Positions 5,624 through 6,636 of a stretch of DNA of 6,636 bases are shown here, piece after piece. This stretch comes from Gulosibacter massiliensis. GTDB lineage: Bacteria; Actinomycetota; Actinomycetes; Actinomycetales; Microbacteriaceae. A model generated the notes under the pieces. It saw only the letters and a program-made list of their open reading frames with translations, did not search any database and was not told the DNA's origin. Made by a program: the position numbers and the translations under genes. Position 1 is the first letter of the stretch. Each line of letters starts with the position of its first letter. The stretch covers positions 1 to 6,636 of the forward strand of contig CAMDKN010000070.1 of assembly GCA_945901035.1 (NCBI GenBank), read 5' to 3'.

Positions 5624-6636
5624 ATGGCATCCGCAAGCAACAATTTCCTAGCCGTCATTAAAGTTGTCGGCGTGGGTGGCGGCGGCGTCAACGCGGTGAA
5701 CCGCATGATCGACGGTGGTGTCAAAGGTGTCGAGTTCATCGCGGTCAACACCGACGCGCAGGCGCTTCTCAACAGCGACGCGGACGTCAAGCTCGACGTC
5801 GGTCGGGAACTCACCCGCGGGCTGGGTGCGGGCGCCGATCCCGAAATTGGTCGTCGCGCAGCCGAAGACCACGCAACGGAAATCGAAGAGAGCCTCACGG
5901 GTGCGGATCTGGTGTTCATCACGGCGGGCGAAGGGGGCGGTACCGGTACGGGCGGAGCCCCGGTCATCGCTCGTATCGCCAAGTCAATCGGCGCGCTCAC
6001 CATCGGAGTGGTCACCACTCCTTTCGGGTTCGAAGCTCGTCGCCGGCGCGAACAAGCCGAGGCCGGCGTGGAAAGACTGCGCACTGAAGTGGACACCCTC
6101 ATTGTCGTGCCGAACGAACGACTGCTGCAATTGGCCGATCCCAGTGTCTCCGTCACGGAGGCATTCGCCATCGCCGACGAGGTGCTGCTGTCGGGCGTGC
6201 AGGGCATCACCAACCTCATCACCAACCCGGGGCTCATCAACCTCGACTTCGCCGATGTTCGGAGCGTTTTGTTGAACGCGGGAACGTCACTGATGGGCGT
6301 CGGGAGTGCGCGCGGTGCAGAACGCGCGATCAAAGCGACAGAGATGGCCATCGCGTCACCGATGCTCGATCAGACAATCAACGGTGCGCACGGAGTGTTG
6401 CTGTCCTTCCAGGGTGGCTCCAACCTGTCCATGGTTGAAGTGAGCGAAGCGGCCTCTCTCATCACCGGTGTCATTCACCCCGAAGCCAACTACATCTGGG
6501 GAATGTCAATCGACGACACTCTCGGCGATGAAGTCCGTGTCACCGTCATCGCCGCAGGATTCGATGAGCGTGACACCGTGCGGGTCGACCGAACAGGTTC
6601 CGTGGACTCGTTCCAGACGCTGGACGAGGAACTGGA
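5624..6636 (+). CDS. ftsZ: FtsZ, tubulin-like cell division GTPase (3' partial)
   Basis: Cytoplasmic GTPase that polymerises into the Z ring and recruits the divisome, including the FtsQ and FtsW encoded just upstream. The frame is open from ATG 5624 to the window edge, 337 whole codons plus two bases. The short N-terminus leads into [21 protein letters not shown] (8-28), then [11 protein letters not shown] (38-48), [20 protein letters not shown] (58-77), the tubulin signature [12 protein letters not shown] (102-113), the [10 protein letters not shown] region (128-137), PNERLL (163-168) and the T7 catalytic loop NLDFAD (206-211), which keeps N206, D208 and D211. [14 protein letters not shown] (301-314) closes the globular part, and the start of the variable linker follows. 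The tail peptide that binds partner proteins lies beyond the window. Unusual residues are T132 where TRPF or TKPF is common, N197 in GITNLIT (usually D), and NYIWG (289-293) where NIIFG is usual. All GTP-binding residues I can check are present. Confidence 0.98.
   Translation, partial: MASASNNFLAVIKVVGVGGGGVNAVNRMIDGGVKGVEFIAVNTDAQALLNSDADVKLDVGRELTRGLGAGADPEIGRRAAEDHATEIEESLTGADLVFITAGEGGGTGTGGAPVIARIAKSIGALTIGVVTTPFGFEARRRREQAEAGVERLRTEVDTLIVVPNERLLQLADPSVSVTEAFAIADEVLLSGVQGITNLITNPGLINLDFADVRSVLLNAGTSLMGVGSARGAERAIKATEMAIASPMLDQTINGAHGVLLSFQGGSNLSMVEVSEAASLITGVIHPEANYIWGMSIDDTLGDEVRVTVIAAGFDERDTVRVDRTGSVDSFQTLDEEL

Noticed and set aside
5503..6351. A 282-codon open frame on the minus strand, opposite ftsZ
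   Set aside because: Its translation is rich in Ser, Thr, Ala and Pro with no recognisable domain, and it lies opposite a strongly conserved gene. Such antisense frames are expected from GC-biased codon use.
1..6636. Mobile elements, CRISPR arrays, tRNA or rRNA genes, or a new defence or secondary-metabolite system
   Set aside because: The coding is continuous dcw cluster on one strand. I saw no direct repeat arrays, transposase motifs, RNA gene features or foreign insertions.

Overview
The window is a stretch of an actinobacterial division and cell wall (dcw) cluster. All six genes are on the + strand, in the order murD (5' end cut off) - ftsW - murG - murC - ftsQ - ftsZ (3' end cut off). 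An actinobacterial host is suggested by several things: murC is followed directly by ftsQ with no ddl or murB between them; FtsZ carries the [11 protein letters not shown] form of the tubulin signature; MurD ends with an APAAASMDQF block; and FtsW has the loop CWQTIHG..KWSWLPHAESDYIFA, which by memory resembles Micrococcales (Microbacteriaceae-like) proteins. GC content looks like about 60% (three hand-counted 60-base lines gave 53-65%). That is modest for the group and would fit an uncultured or aquatic member, but placement below phylum is inference.

Layout: 1-1055 murD, the UDP-MurNAc-Ala:D-Glu ligase, lacking its N-terminus and P-loop; 1048-2199 ftsW, the septal SEDS glycosyltransferase; 2196-3278 murG, which makes lipid II; 3288-4679 murC, the UDP-MurNAc:L-Ala ligase; 4676-5506 ftsQ, the POTRA-domain divisome protein; 5507-5623 a 117-base non-coding leader; 5624-6636 ftsZ, the tubulin-like GTPase, cut off in its C-terminal linker. 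The first five genes overlap by 4-8 bases or are 9 bases apart, so they look like one translationally coupled transcription unit. No gap exceeds 300 bases.

Together the genes build the lipid-linked peptidoglycan precursor (MurC and MurD in the cytoplasm, MurG at the inner membrane face), polymerise it at the septum (FtsW), and provide the machinery that places and regulates that synthesis (FtsQ, FtsZ). The only real break in the string is the leader before ftsZ. It holds a -10-like hexamer, a GACAC word, several short inverted repeats and a strong ribosome binding site, so it is the likeliest place for separate control of ftsZ.

I found no previously undescribed system. This is a conserved housekeeping region. 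The points worth a second look are small: the ftsZ leader, a changed HNxxN motif in MurD, a cysteine pair in an FtsW outer loop, and some unusual FtsZ residues.
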